Shown in pieces: positions 41,953 through 51,104 of a stretch of DNA of 64,000 bases. Numbering within the stretch: the first letter of the stretch is position 1; every line of letters begins with the position of its first letter. This DNA comes from Geomonas oryzae. GTDB taxonomy: Bacteria; Desulfobacterota; Desulfuromonadia; Geobacterales; Geobacteraceae. A program made the translations under genes and the position numbers. The stretch is from positions 1 to 64,000 of the forward strand of contig NZ_RAHW01000003.1 of NCBI RefSeq assembly GCF_004117875.1, given 5' to 3'. A model generated the notes under the pieces. The model searched no databases and had not been told where the DNA came from. It saw nothing but the letters and a program-made list of their open reading frames with translations.

Positions 41953-41994
41953 AGTATAGGCCAGGACGGAAGGCTGCGGCTTGATGCAGGTCAA
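41953..41994 (-). promoter_or_regulatory. FNR/ANR-type box and -10 of the hemerythrin gene
   Basis: TTGATGCAGGTCAA at 41981-41994 (read on the + strand; the flanking bases extend the dyad to CTTGAT/GTCAAG at 41980-41995). On the - strand a TATACT -10 hexamer lies at 41958-41953. This sets the start near 41946 and the box centre at exactly -41.5. The box overlaps the stop codon of the GT2 gene upstream. The half sites are the same as in the nar operon box. Confidence 0.7.
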
Positions 41995-43064
41995 GAAATA
42001 AAGGAATCGCTGAGGGCCGTGCGGATGCGTTTGCAGAGGAAGGCAAAGGCGTAGCGCCATGCGGAGCCGGTAAGCCGGAAAAGTCCCGGTGCCGTGAAGA
42101 GTCCGGGAGACAGTATCCCCCTGGCGAGGAAGTTGACCGCGCAGACGCCAACCCAGCGTTCCACCAGCATCCGGGAGAACTGTGGTTCGGGGTAGATGCC
42201 GCGGGCGTCGTTCGCGTTTTTCAGCTTGCAAAGCCAGGCGTCGATCCTGGCGAGCTGTTCGGGGACGGGAAGGTTCTGGACGGGAAAACGGACGGGGCGG
42301 GTCAGGGCGCTCAGCATCTGGTGAACCTCGAACTCCTCAGGAGTCGGATCGATGCCGAGCTCACGCAGCAGGGCGCGGCGCACCCGGCCCGAGGATTCCA
42401 TCTGCTGCTGCGCATGCACGCTGGTGACCTGGCCGGCATGAAGCCGGTAGTGCAACAGGACTTCGGGGATGTTGGCGAAGCGGCAATACCTGAGCGCCTC
42501 GGCCCACAACCTGAAATCCTCGGCATGGCGGAAGTCGGCATCGTAGCGGAGGCCGTGCTCCTCGAGAAGCCTTTTGCGCAGGATCACCGTCGGGTGCCCC
42601 ACCACCGGGTTGAAGAGGGTGCCGCACCTGATGCTGTCGTGGTCGCAAGCACAGCGCGTCGTCCTGCGCACGCGCTCGCCGAACTCGAGGTACCACACAC
42701 CGCAGACGCCGACCTCGGGGTGGGCCTCCATGAAGTCGACCTGCCGTTGCAGCCGCTCCGGGAGGCTCACGTCGTCGCAGTCCATGCGCACGATATAGGC
42801 GCCGCGGGCAAGTTCGATGCCGCGGTTCAGGGTCGCGATAAGGCCGAGGTTTTTGCCGTTGCAGACGAGCCTTACACGCGGATCGACGAAGCTTGCGACG
42901 ATGTCTTGGGAACCGTCGGTCGATCCGTCGTCGATCACCAGGAGCTCGAAATCCTTGAAGGTCTGGGCAAGGATACTCTCGACCGCCTCGCGCAGGAACA
43001 CCTCCCCGTTGTAGACCGCCATCAGCACCGTCACCGCCGGGTGGCCCGACGCCGCAATAGTCAC
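41991..43064 (-). CDS. Glycosyltransferase family 2
   Basis: This 357-residue GT-A-fold transferase has the N-terminal VTVLMAVYNGEVFLREAV, VIDDGSTDGSQDIV and the metal-binding VRMDCDDVSLPERL, followed by a helical C-terminus with an amphipathic tail. The start is GTG at 43064, with GGGAG 6 bases ahead; an upstream ATG at 43148 gives a less likely extension. It is closely similar in its first 130 residues to the GT2 at 58191-59162, suggesting duplication. It probably adds a sugar to the surface glycan; donor and acceptor are unknown. Confidence 0.85.
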   Translation of the reverse strand: MTIAASGHPAVTVLMAVYNGEVFLREAVESILAQTFKDFELLVIDDGSTDGSQDIVASFVDPRVRLVCNGKNLGLIATLNRGIELARGAYIVRMDCDDVSLPERLQRQVDFMEAHPEVGVCGVWYLEFGERVRRTTRCACDHDSIRCGTLFNPVVGHPTVILRKRLLEEHGLRYDADFRHAEDFRLWAEALRYCRFANIPEVLLHYRLHAGQVTSVHAQQQMESSGRVRRALLRELGIDPTPEEFEVHQMLSALTRPVRFPVQNLPVPEQLARIDAWLCKLKNANDARGIYPEPQFSRMLVERWVGVCAVNFLARGILSPGLFTAPGLFRLTGSAWRYAFAFLCKRIRTALSDSFIS

Positions 43065-43452
43065 ATCTTTCTCCCATCTGTTAATACGCAGGCCTAAAGA
43101 CCTGTCAGCGAGCCCGATTGATCCGACAGAGCCGGATCTTACCGGCAAAAACCGACAACTTCAAACACAAATTAGTTGCAAGACCTGACGGTAAAGTGCT
43201 TTCAGAGAAGTTCCACAAAAAGCTTCTTTTGCACTATGGCCAAAAGGGGTCGCTTCATGATAATATGCCCGGGATATTTGACCGAAGCAGGTACTATGAA
43301 AGACACCCCTCAAACCATCGTCTCCCCTTCCCCGCCGACACCTGACTCTCCTCGCGGAAATCCCTTGTCGACATAGCTTAGATTTCTCCGATCAGCGCAT
43401 TTTTGCGGCTGCAAAAATAATACTGATGACTCCGTCATAAAGAGGTGAAAAC
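43065..43452. promoter_or_regulatory. Divergent intergenic region of 388 bp with an AT-rich dyad
   Basis: No gene is supported here. It must hold divergent promoters for the GT2 gene (- strand) and the epimerase gene (+ strand). A perfect 8-bp dyad, ATTTTTGC-GGCT-GCAAAAAT at 43399-43418, lies 35 bp before the epimerase ATG and could be an operator or a weak attenuator hairpin. The stretch 43150-43320 is less GC-rich than the surrounding genes. Confidence 0.4.
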
Positions 43453-44505
43453 ATGAAATCCGTATTGGTAACCGGCTCAGCAGGACTCATAGGTTCGGAA
43501 GTAGCGACTTTTTTCCATGGTCAGGGCTTTACCGTACACGGCATCGATAACAACCAGCGGGCCGTCTTTTTCGGCCCCCAAGGCGACACCCAGTGGAGTC
43601 TCAAGCGGCTGCAAACCGCGTTGCAGAACTACCGTCACCACGCCGTCGATATCAGAAACCGCGACGCGATCCTCAATCTGGTCAAGGAACTCAAACCCGA
43701 TGTCATCGTGCACGCGGCGGCACAACCGTCCCACGACCGTGCCGCGGATATCCCCTTTGACGACTTCGACACCAATGCGGTCGGTACACTGAACCTCCTG
43801 GAAGCGGCACGCAGGGCCTGCCCCGAGGCTCCCTTCATCCACATGTCGACCAACAAGGTGTACGGCGACCTCCCGAACACCATCGCTCTCAAGGAACTGC
43901 CGACGCGCTGGGAATACGATGACCCGGCGTACGCGAACGGGATACCGGAAACCTTTTCCATCGACCAATCCAAGCATTCGCTCTTCGGCGCATCAAAAGT
44001 CGCAGGGGACGTCATGGTTCAGGAGTACGGCCGCTACTTCAACATGCCCACCTGCTGCCTGCGCGGCGGCTGCCTGACCGGCCCCAACCATTCCGGGGTC
44101 CAGTTGCACGGCTTTCTCAGCTACCTTGTCAGGTGCAATCTCGAGGGGATCGAGTACCGCATCTTCGGCTACAAGGGGAAACAGGTCCGCGACAACATCC
44201 ACTCCGAGGACGTGGCGCGCTTCATCCACGCCTTTTACAGCGCCCCCCGCTGCGGCGAGGTCTACAATCTGGGTGGCGGCAAGAACAATTCCTGCTCGAT
44301 TCTGGAGGCCTTCGAACTGGTTGAAGGCTTCAGCGGCAAGAAGCAGATTTACAACTATGTCGACGAGAACCGCATCGGCGATCACATCTGCTACTACAGC
44401 GATCTCACCAAAATGAGATCCCACTACCCGTCCTGGGACATCACGAAGACCCTCACTGCGACCATCGAAGAGATCGTCGCGTCGTGGCGCAACAGGCTGG
44501 TGTGA
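43453..44505 (+). CDS. NAD-dependent epimerase/dehydratase (CDP-paratose 2-epimerase-like)
   Basis: A 350-residue extended SDR. The Rossmann motif [18 protein letters not shown] starts at residue 4, STNKVYGD is at about 136, and the active-site region reads [12 protein letters not shown], where the usual Tyr of YxxxK is Phe. The overall string pattern ([22 protein letters not shown]) resembles CDP-tyvelose/paratose 2-epimerases and their relatives. It probably makes or interconverts a nucleotide sugar for the adjacent locus. It is followed 22 bp later by the fucosyltransferase-like gene, forming a two-gene + strand unit. The exact substrate is unknown. Confidence 0.8.
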   Translation: MKSVLVTGSAGLIGSEVATFFHGQGFTVHGIDNNQRAVFFGPQGDTQWSLKRLQTALQNYRHHAVDIRNRDAILNLVKELKPDVIVHAAAQPSHDRAADIPFDDFDTNAVGTLNLLEAARRACPEAPFIHMSTNKVYGDLPNTIALKELPTRWEYDDPAYANGIPETFSIDQSKHSLFGASKVAGDVMVQEYGRYFNMPTCCLRGGCLTGPNHSGVQLHGFLSYLVRCNLEGIEYRIFGYKGKQVRDNIHSEDVARFIHAFYSAPRCGEVYNLGGGKNNSCSILEAFELVEGFSGKKQIYNYVDENRIGDHICYYSDLTKMRSHYPSWDITKTLTATIEEIVASWRNRLV

Positions 44506-44527
44506 CAGAGCAGGGAGGCAGGCAATC

Positions 44528-45400
44528 GTGATAGTAGTCAAACTGATGGGCGGACTTGGCAACCAGATGTTTCAATACGCCGCCGGGCGCGCCCTGGCCC
44601 ACGCGAACAAGGACGTGCTCAAACTCGATCTGAGCCACTACAGCAACCCTCCACCTGGGTGCGTCCCGAGAAAATACGAGCTCTACAACTTCAACATAAA
44701 GCCCGAGTTCGCCACGGATGAAGAACTGCAGCGTTTCGGTCGCCACGGTTCCCCCAAATGGCTGTTCACCCGGGCCAAACAGTTACTCGGCCGCGTGCAA
44801 CCATGCTACCTGACGGACCGCGACATCCGGTTCAACCCGCGCTTTAAAAAGGCCACCGGCGACGTTTATCTTGACGGGTACTGGCAGTCCACGAGGTATT
44901 TCGCGGAAATCGAGGGGACGATCCGGACCGAACTGCAGCCTGCCGTTTCCGGTGCCGGTCACGTCATGAAGCTTTGGGAGGAAATACAGGGATGCAATTC
45001 GGTCTGCGTGAACGTGAGGCGCGGCGATTTCGTCACCGACAATTTCCTTGGTTGCCTCGGCATCGACTACTTCCGCAGGAGCCAGCAAGTGATGGCACAG
45101 TCGCTGCCCGACGTCAGGTACTTCGTGTTCTCGGACGACATCCCATGGTGCGAAGAACATTTCGGGAAGGATCCCTGCACTACTGTGGTCTCTCACGACT
45201 ACGCCGGTCCGGACTTTATCGACTATCTGTTCCTTATGACGTCGTGTAAGCACTTCATCATCCCCAACAGCAGTTTCGCATGGTGGGCCGCCTGGCTGTG
45301 CGCGAACCCGTCCAAGCGTGTCATTGCGCCGCTAAGGTGGTTCAACGACACAACGGTCGACACCTCGGACATCGTGCCGGGCACCTGGCAGCGCATCTAA
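44528..45400 (+). CDS. GT11-family alpha-1,2-fucosyltransferase-like protein
   Basis: A 290-residue GT-B glycosyltransferase of family GT11. Motif I is VKLMGGLGNQMFQYAAGRAL near the start, the donor-site motif is CVNVRRGDFVTDN near residue 158 (Asn in place of the more common His of HxRRxD), and the C-terminal motif is NSSFAWWAAWL. GT11 enzymes add L-fucose alpha-1,2 to galactose; bacterial members decorate O-antigens. The GTG start at 44528 has GGGAGG about 10 bases ahead. It is co-directional with the epimerase and convergent with the STELLO-family gene, whose end lies 7 bases away. Confidence 0.88.
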   Translation: MIVVKLMGGLGNQMFQYAAGRALAHANKDVLKLDLSHYSNPPPGCVPRKYELYNFNIKPEFATDEELQRFGRHGSPKWLFTRAKQLLGRVQPCYLTDRDIRFNPRFKKATGDVYLDGYWQSTRYFAEIEGTIRTELQPAVSGAGHVMKLWEEIQGCNSVCVNVRRGDFVTDNFLGCLGIDYFRRSQQVMAQSLPDVRYFVFSDDIPWCEEHFGKDPCTTVVSHDYAGPDFIDYLFLMTSCKHFIIPNSSFAWWAAWLCANPSKRVIAPLRWFNDTTVDTSDIVPGTWQRI

Positions 45401-45407
45401 GGGAGTC

Positions 45408-46439
45408 TCAGTCTCTCCCCTGCCCCTTGCCTGCCTGGCCCAACGACGCTAAGGCCTCAAGCCAGGCATCCAAAAGGGGCATCTCCTCTTCCCCGATCAG
45501 GCCAAGTTCCACGAAGGCGCGGTAGCACGACCTCAAGTTGTCGGGCATGTGCGAGTCTCCCGTCGCGAGTTCGAGACCCGCCAGCGCCTTGCAGATCTTG
45601 ACGTTGTTCAAGTAACCGGGCACTTCGTCCTTGAAGTCCCTCAGCAGATCATGCTCGTTGCGCTCCTGGTACACGGTCGGCCCGTGGAACAAGACGCCCC
45701 AGCCGTTGGCCCAGCAGATGCGCTGCGCGATGAAGCTGCGCCAGATGTCACACATGCGGAAACTGCAGTACGAGGGAATGTAAAGAAGGGGAAAGGCTTC
45801 CCTGAACCAGGTGGTGTTCTGGCTGTTGAACGAGGTCCAGCTACCCTCCCCTATCGCCACCTGCGCGGCGGCATCGAAGCGTTGCGGCAACTCACGGGTG
45901 AGACGGTAGATGGCATCCACGTCCGGGTTGTCGTCGGCCAGCCCCTGCTGAATCGGACAGACGATTTCCCTCTGCGCGCTCGTCTGAAGATCGGGAACCG
46001 GTGCCTGGATCTCCTCGAGCGGAAACCCCCGCGGCCAGATCATGGCGTCGGTGAAGTACCGGTAGACGTTGACCCACCCCCCATCACGTACAAGCGGGAC
46101 CCGATGCACCCGCCCCTTCTCCAGCCAGAACGACTCCCTCGGGAAATTGTCGTCGTCGGTCTCGATGATGGTGTGCGCACCCCGCGCCATTGCGGCAAGA
46201 TACCCCAGGTTCTTCCGCGCGTAGTGGCGCTCAGGAAGAAGCGAGGCAATCCGCAACGGCATCCGCCTTTGGCTATCCAGACTAAGGAATTGGCAGCCGC
46301 CGAGAGAGAAGTCAGCGGGAGACTTGGTGTCCCCGACGACGAAGAAATCGATTCCGTGGCGCAGACATCCCTCGGCGCAAGCCCTGAGCGCAGGGTTAGG
46401 CGCGGAAATGGAAGTGATAACGAGCGCGGTGTCAGTCAT
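45408..46439 (-). CDS. STELLO/DUF288 family glycosyltransferase-like protein
   Basis: This 343-residue protein has the N-terminal TDTALVITSISAPNPALRAC, the substrate-like FFVVGDTKSPADF, the acidic IIETDDDNFPRESFW motif and FNSQNTTWFREAFPLLYIP. This combination is characteristic of the STELLO (DUF288) family, best known from plant Golgi proteins affecting cellulose synthase and from animal relatives. Bacterial members are found in polysaccharide loci, and the DDD motif suggests a metal-dependent GT-A transferase. No membrane helix is seen. A GGGAGG ribosome site precedes the ATG. It is the last gene of the - strand series. Confidence 0.8.
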   Translation of the reverse strand: MTDTALVITSISAPNPALRACAEGCLRHGIDFFVVGDTKSPADFSLGGCQFLSLDSQRRMPLRIASLLPERHYARKNLGYLAAMARGAHTIIETDDDNFPRESFWLEKGRVHRVPLVRDGGWVNVYRYFTDAMIWPRGFPLEEIQAPVPDLQTSAQREIVCPIQQGLADDNPDVDAIYRLTRELPQRFDAAAQVAIGEGSWTSFNSQNTTWFREAFPLLYIPSYCSFRMCDIWRSFIAQRICWANGWGVLFHGPTVYQERNEHDLLRDFKDEVPGYLNNVKICKALAGLELATGDSHMPDNLRSCYRAFVELGLIGEEEMPLLDAWLEALASLGQAGKGQGRD

Positions 46440-46534
46440 GAGCGCCTCCCTTGAGGATTTGTGTTATACGTGCCATGTATCCGGGCAGAGTCACATGCTG
46501 CAGCCACCAAGGCACGGAAGGCAGTGGATTTGAT

Positions 46535-47815
46535 TCAAGAAAGCCCGAGATAGTAATGCACATATCTGACGGCCTTGGAACTGAACTCAAGCAGCAGGTA
46601 CAGCGGCGTGCTGCGGTAGTAGTTTTCCATATTCCATATGCTGTTTGGCATGCCGATGAACATGGCGAGGAGCAGTAGTTCCCCCCGTGAGCGTCCCGCC
46701 AAGGCGTCCGCCGACGCAACCACTCTATTGGGGATGAACCTGCGCGGCAGGAGCAGTACTTGTGCGGCAGGGGGGGGGACCAGCAGGTACAAAATGAACG
46801 AGGTTGTTACCCAGAAGAAGATCCAGCGTCCATAATCGAAGCCAAGTATGAACAGCGGAGAAACAGCTAGAAGCTGCAGCAGCAGAAAGCTGCAAAGGCT
46901 CGATCGCTCTTCAGCCACCACATGCCGGGGTTGATTGTCTGAGGCGCCTAGCCGGTGGATATTAACCGACACGATGAATATCGAGACGATGATGATGAGC
47001 CATGCGATAGGTGCGTAGATCCCGTCGTTGAAGTTGGCCAGTTGTTTTGCGGAGAAGCTCACCCCCTTCTGCAGACTCCAGGAAATCCCATCGATGGCAG
47101 AGGGTATGGCAGTGGTCGCGTTTTGGTCCTGAAACGGAAATGGAACGGGCTTCCATGACTCCCAGATGGCGGACGCTATGCCAACAGTGCCCTTGTTGTA
47201 GAGTACAAGAAGGAAGGCAGCCAGACCTGGAGAGAGTTGCAGTGCCGAAATAAAGGCAGCCTTGACAGGACGCCCCACCTCACGAAGCACCCGCTGCTGG
47301 TAGTTAAGCAGCAACAGCACCGGTACGGCCCAGAAACCGACCGACTCGTGGACGAGCAAGGCGAAAACAAGCAGGAGGTTGATGCCGATTGCTTTTCCCC
47401 GGATATCGATCACCGTCAGACGAACCATGCCGATGAAAAGCCATATGAGCAGGAGATCCTTGCGCGCCCAGAAATTATTTAGCACAGGAGCGCCGAGCAG
47501 GAAGACGAACGGCAACAAAAACAGCGGCAATCCGGCACGCCGAAAGGATCGGTAGAAAAAAACGACCAAAGCGACATACAGACAGAAACAGGCAGACAAA
47601 ATGACGTAATAAGGGCTTAGGCCAAAACGGTAATACGAAATGAGCAGCAATTCACCGATCAAGCCTCTCCGTACAAAGCCTCCCTGGTAGTTGATCAGCC
47701 ATTCTGTTATCTGCCAACTTTCCTTGTAATAGCCGGTCAATATCCGTTCGGCGAGTTTAAACGCAAGGATTATAGGGAAGAGTATTCCAATCGTTCTGGC
47801 AAAGTAATTTCGCAT
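46535..47815 (-). CDS. Polytopic membrane protein of the polysaccharide locus
   Basis: A 426-residue membrane protein with roughly ten hydrophobic helices. Near residue 37 a loop reads TEWLINYQGGFVRRGLIGEL; the string INYQGGFVRRG recurs in O-antigen polymerase-like or EpsG-like proteins as I remember them. A polymerase or GT-C transferase role is possible but not shown. GC content is lower than in neighbouring genes and the ribosome site is poor, which may indicate acquisition from another source. It sits between a DPM1-like GT2 (start side) and the STELLO-family gene. Confidence 0.6.
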   Translation of the reverse strand: MRNYFARTIGILFPIILAFKLAERILTGYYKESWQITEWLINYQGGFVRRGLIGELLLISYYRFGLSPYYVILSACFCLYVALVVFFYRSFRRAGLPLFLLPFVFLLGAPVLNNFWARKDLLLIWLFIGMVRLTVIDIRGKAIGINLLLVFALLVHESVGFWAVPVLLLLNYQQRVLREVGRPVKAAFISALQLSPGLAAFLLVLYNKGTVGIASAIWESWKPVPFPFQDQNATTAIPSAIDGISWSLQKGVSFSAKQLANFNDGIYAPIAWLIIIVSIFIVSVNIHRLGASDNQPRHVVAEERSSLCSFLLLQLLAVSPLFILGFDYGRWIFFWVTTSFILYLLVPPPAAQVLLLPRRFIPNRVVASADALAGRSRGELLLLAMFIGMPNSIWNMENYYRSTPLYLLLEFSSKAVRYVHYYLGLS

Positions 47816-47887
47816 TGTATTTTCGATTTACCATGCCCCGTCATCCCCCAAGTGGCGGACTGGCGTGCGGTATGAGGCAGGTGCGCC

Positions 47888-48631
47888 TCACTGAATGACG
47901 ACGGGTTTCCCGGTCAGACGTTTCAAGAAATAGTAGCCAAGGACAGCAAAAGAATTGTAGATGGCTCTGCGGGAAACGCGTGGAGAAGGCGCCCGGTATC
48001 GGATAGGAACCTCTACATGGCTGAAGCTGCGCATCAGATATCTGACCTCGGTCTGATAAAAGTGCGCCTTGGAGAGAAGCTCATATCCCAGAAGTTTTCC
48101 CAGGACCCCAGCATTAAACCCCTGAAACCCGGAGGTCATGTCGTAGAGCCTGCTACCAAGAAGCAGGTTCGCCAGGAAGGTCCCCCCGCGGGAGAGCACC
48201 CTGCGGTTCAGCGGGGAGTCACCGATAGAACCGCCGGTGATAAAGCGGCTGCCAAAGACGCAGTCGTAGCCCCGGCCGAAGGCATCCAGAAAGATCGGGA
48301 TTGCCCTCGGGTCGTGTGACAGGCCTGCGTCCATCTCGATGATGAACTCGTGACCGGCACGGAAGGCCTCTTGGTAACCACGCAGGTAAGCGTCCACCAC
48401 ATTTCTTGTTTCCGGGGCCCAAACCGTGATGAAACGCCCGTCCTTTTGCGAGAGTTCCCTGCATAACTGTAGCGTACGGTCTTTCGAAACCTGGTCGACG
48501 ATGAAGTAGACGGCGCCAGAGGCGAGCTGGTCCAGGATCTTCACAAGTTCAACAGTGAAGATCTCGAAGTCCGGTTCTTCGTTGGCCATCGGGACGATTA
48601 CGGCCCAGTTGCTCGTTTGGATACAGTCCAT
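47888..48631 (-). CDS. Glycosyltransferase family 2, polyprenol-phosphate sugar synthase type
   Basis: This 247-residue single-domain GT2 resembles dolichyl-phosphate mannose synthase (DPM1). Seen are VIVPMANEEPDFEIFTVEL, a DQVSKDRTL-type donor motif, EMDAGLSHDPRAIPIFLDAF with the metal-binding Asp, GSRFITGGS and the RRVLSRGG region. There is no C-terminal membrane domain. It likely makes a lipid-linked sugar used by the neighbouring membrane GT-C-like proteins. Upstream, 48632-48855 is a 224-bp gap without a gene, the largest within the - strand series; a separate promoter may lie there. Confidence 0.82.
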   Translation of the reverse strand: MDCIQTSNWAVIVPMANEEPDFEIFTVELVKILDQLASGAVYFIVDQVSKDRTLQLCRELSQKDGRFITVWAPETRNVVDAYLRGYQEAFRAGHEFIIEMDAGLSHDPRAIPIFLDAFGRGYDCVFGSRFITGGSIGDSPLNRRVLSRGGTFLANLLLGSRLYDMTSGFQGFNAGVLGKLLGYELLSKAHFYQTEVRYLMRSFSHVEVPIRYRAPSPRVSRRAIYNSFAVLGYYFLKRLTGKPVVIQ

Positions 48632-48855
48632 TGCGACGAAGGAACCCCCTTGATGTCATGCGCGCCCCCACTCACCGGCCGGTGAGACAAAGGCGGAAAA
48701 AACTGAATTCGCTGCCTTGCCGTCAGCGGGAGCACAGGTGCATTAAAACACTTTAATTGCCGAGATTATCTATACAGAAAAAGCGACGGATCTGCAACTA
48801 TCAGTCATCATTGCCATCATTACCGTCTACGAGACGGTGCGCCTCGCTGAGCAAG

Positions 48856-50268
48856 TCAGCCATGTTTTGTCGATCGGCCTTTATCCCGTCTGTGAAATAA
48901 GGAGAGCATGGCCCACGGAACAAACAGCAGGTACCAGAGCACGTAATTCAGGTGGAGGTGGATGTATGAGTGCCCTTTCGCCAGAATAAACCAAGAAAGC
49001 GGGGCCAAGGCCGAGACCACCAGTGTGCAGGAAAGAGAAGAGTCACGTCGCCACAGGCTTGCCACACCGGCCAGCAGAACAAACAGGGGAAAGGCCACAC
49101 CCCCGAAGGCCTTGTACGCAACGAGAGACGTCCGCAGGGGACCAATCCCCAAGACCGCTCCCTTCAGCGCCGCCAGGGTCATCTTTTCCGTCACATCTTG
49201 AACGGTGACGTATTCCCGCCAGGTGGGTACGATGCGGTCTTCCCAGGGAAGAAAGTGCGGCATGTGCAGATAGCGCCCAACGAGAAGAAGCGGGCTGCAC
49301 GTCAAAGATGCACCGTAGTTCTTCTTGTATCCCTCAGAGCAGGCATCGACATCGGGCGCATTTCTGCAAGCCTCGCGCGCCAAGGCATCGACATCGCCGG
49401 TGGCCAGCCTCTTCCTGGCGATATCAGCCACCCGCTCGTACTGCAGCCCCTGTCCGTGACCGAGCTTTCGCACGTGAATCGTGGCCGCGACTCCGAAGGC
49501 GAGCAAAGCGGTGATGCCGAACAACACGGTCTGCACCGCAGCGCGTTTCCCGTCAAGCCGCAAACGGCTCGCGTAATAGGCCAGCGGGAGAAAAGCGGCC
49601 AGTACGATAGTCGTGATATACTCGTAGCCACAGAGAAATTTCATCAACAGGCTGGCGAAAAGCAGCAACAGCAGCACCAGAAAACGCCGCGGCGAGTGCA
49701 GCGCGCACTTCCCGTAAGCTAAGCTGACCAAGGCCGGAAGGAACCAGGTTGCCTCCACCCAGTAAAGGTTTCGCGCGAAAATTACCACCCACGGGCTGAA
49801 CACGAGCACTGCACAAAAGCAAAGCGATCCACGCAGGGAAAACTCCCGCGCGAGCACGACGAAGAAGCCGGCCACCACGAGCGCCATGAACATGGCGCAC
49901 GCCGACTGCAGGAACCTGACGTCTTCGTTCAACGCCGCAAGCCAGGACCAAAGGATGAGCTGCAGGCCGTACTGAGACTGGTATTCAGTAAACTCTCCGC
50001 CCCTGTTCTTAACCGCGTAAAGCTCGTGAGCCAGAAGGTCCTGGCTCTTTAGGCCGGGGCGGTCGTACTTCCCAAGGGTCAGGGTGCCGTCCTGCGCGCG
50101 GCCGTGCAGGAGGCCGTCGAGCACAAGCCGTTCCGAATCGAGCTGGTGCTCGATGAAGAGGGTGTCGGAGGTCACCTTGAACGCGTTGAAGCCGTAGGAA
50201 AAAAAGGCGGCTGTGGCAACGAGCAGGGCAAGATGCAGAATTCTGAAGTCGGGCGAGGTAAGTTTCAT
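48856..50268 (-). CDS. Polytopic membrane protein, GT-C-like
   Basis: A 470-residue membrane protein with about ten hydrophobic helices. The first loop after helix 1 is long and acidic (SDTLFIEHQLDSERLVLDGL), and an aromatic-rich second loop contains FTEYQSQYGLQLIL. This layout fits GT-C glycosyltransferases that take sugars from polyprenyl phosphates. It shares its general build, but no obvious sequence identity, with the protein at 52719-53987. The ATG at 50268 lies 2 bases after the upstream stop (TGAAGATG), so translation is coupled; a longer frame from 50319 overlaps the upstream gene and is rejected. Confidence 0.6.
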   Translation of the reverse strand: MKLTSPDFRILHLALLVATAAFFSYGFNAFKVTSDTLFIEHQLDSERLVLDGLLHGRAQDGTLTLGKYDRPGLKSQDLLAHELYAVKNRGGEFTEYQSQYGLQLILWSWLAALNEDVRFLQSACAMFMALVVAGFFVVLAREFSLRGSLCFCAVLVFSPWVVIFARNLYWVEATWFLPALVSLAYGKCALHSPRRFLVLLLLLFASLLMKFLCGYEYITTIVLAAFLPLAYYASRLRLDGKRAAVQTVLFGITALLAFGVAATIHVRKLGHGQGLQYERVADIARKRLATGDVDALAREACRNAPDVDACSEGYKKNYGASLTCSPLLLVGRYLHMPHFLPWEDRIVPTWREYVTVQDVTEKMTLAALKGAVLGIGPLRTSLVAYKAFGGVAFPLFVLLAGVASLWRRDSSLSCTLVVSALAPLSWFILAKGHSYIHLHLNYVLWYLLFVPWAMLSLFHRRDKGRSTKHG

Positions 50269-50270
50269 CT

Positions 50271-51104
50271 TCAACACTTCCCGCCCCGTCCGGGCGACGG
50301 ATTGTAACGGGAGAGGCATGCCATGATGAGCACCCGCAACAGCCCAAGATTCCCCCTGAAGGCGCTGATTTTGGTGGGCACTTTACCGGTGGCCGGATAC
50401 CGGCGCGCAGCGGGAAGCTCCCTGCAGCGATAGCCCAGCCTTGGCGCACGGAAGGAGAGATAGGCGAGCAGCTCATACCCGGCGAAAAGATCTCTGAACG
50501 GAGCGATTTCCGGGTCGACAAGCATCCTGCCGCTGTAGCCGCGGAACCCCTGCGTGGTATCGGTCCAGTGAAAGCCGGAGCAAAGACTCAATAAAGGCGC
50601 GTGAAGCCAACGGATGGCGAGGTCCCTCATTCTGGGGGTGTTCTCCGCGACGCCTCCCGGCAGGTAGCGCGAGGCCTGCACGAAATCGGTCCCGTCCTTG
50701 AGTGCTTCGACAAACGCTGCGATCGCCTCGGGGTCATCCTTGTCGTTGCCGTCTATGGTCACGACCCCCTGATACCCATGATCGAGCGCGAAGGCGTAAG
50801 CGCAACGCAGCTGCGCGCTTAATCTCCCCGGGCCGGTCTTTACCAGCAGCCCCCTTACCCCGCATCTTTCGAGCAGCTCCAGATCCAGAGAGCCATCGGT
50901 AGTGCCGCCATCAACGATGATGATGTCTGAAATTTCTGGAGTACGGCAAGCGGACATGCGCTCGAGGAGTTTGCGGATCCTGCTTCCCTCGTTGACGACC
51001 GGGATCACGACGCAGAACGTGCGGCTCTTCCCGAGCCAAAGGGGGATCTCGAAGGAGGGAACCTCCCAATGCGAACGCTGATCTGACGTAAGGACCTGGT
51101 TCAT
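50271..51104 (-). CDS. Glycosyltransferase family 2, DPM1-like
   Basis: A 277-residue GT2 with FCVVIPVVNEGSRIRKLLER, VDGGTTDGSLDLELLERCG, GLLVKTGPGRLSAQLRCAYA and the metal motif TIDGNDKDDPEAIAAFVEAL. The single-domain build and the G(R/P)LSAQ string place it near polyprenol-phosphate glucosyl/mannosyltransferases. It overlaps the TIM-barrel gene by 4 bases. The following gene encodes a GT-C-like membrane protein, which is the expected pairing of a lipid-sugar synthase and its user. Confidence 0.82.
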   Translation of the reverse strand: MNQVLTSDQRSHWEVPSFEIPLWLGKSRTFCVVIPVVNEGSRIRKLLERMSACRTPEISDIIIVDGGTTDGSLDLELLERCGVRGLLVKTGPGRLSAQLRCAYAFALDHGYQGVVTIDGNDKDDPEAIAAFVEALKDGTDFVQASRYLPGGVAENTPRMRDLAIRWLHAPLLSLCSGFHWTDTTQGFRGYSGRMLVDPEIAPFRDLFAGYELLAYLSFRAPRLGYRCRELPAARRYPATGKVPTKISAFRGNLGLLRVLIMACLSRYNPSPGRGGKC

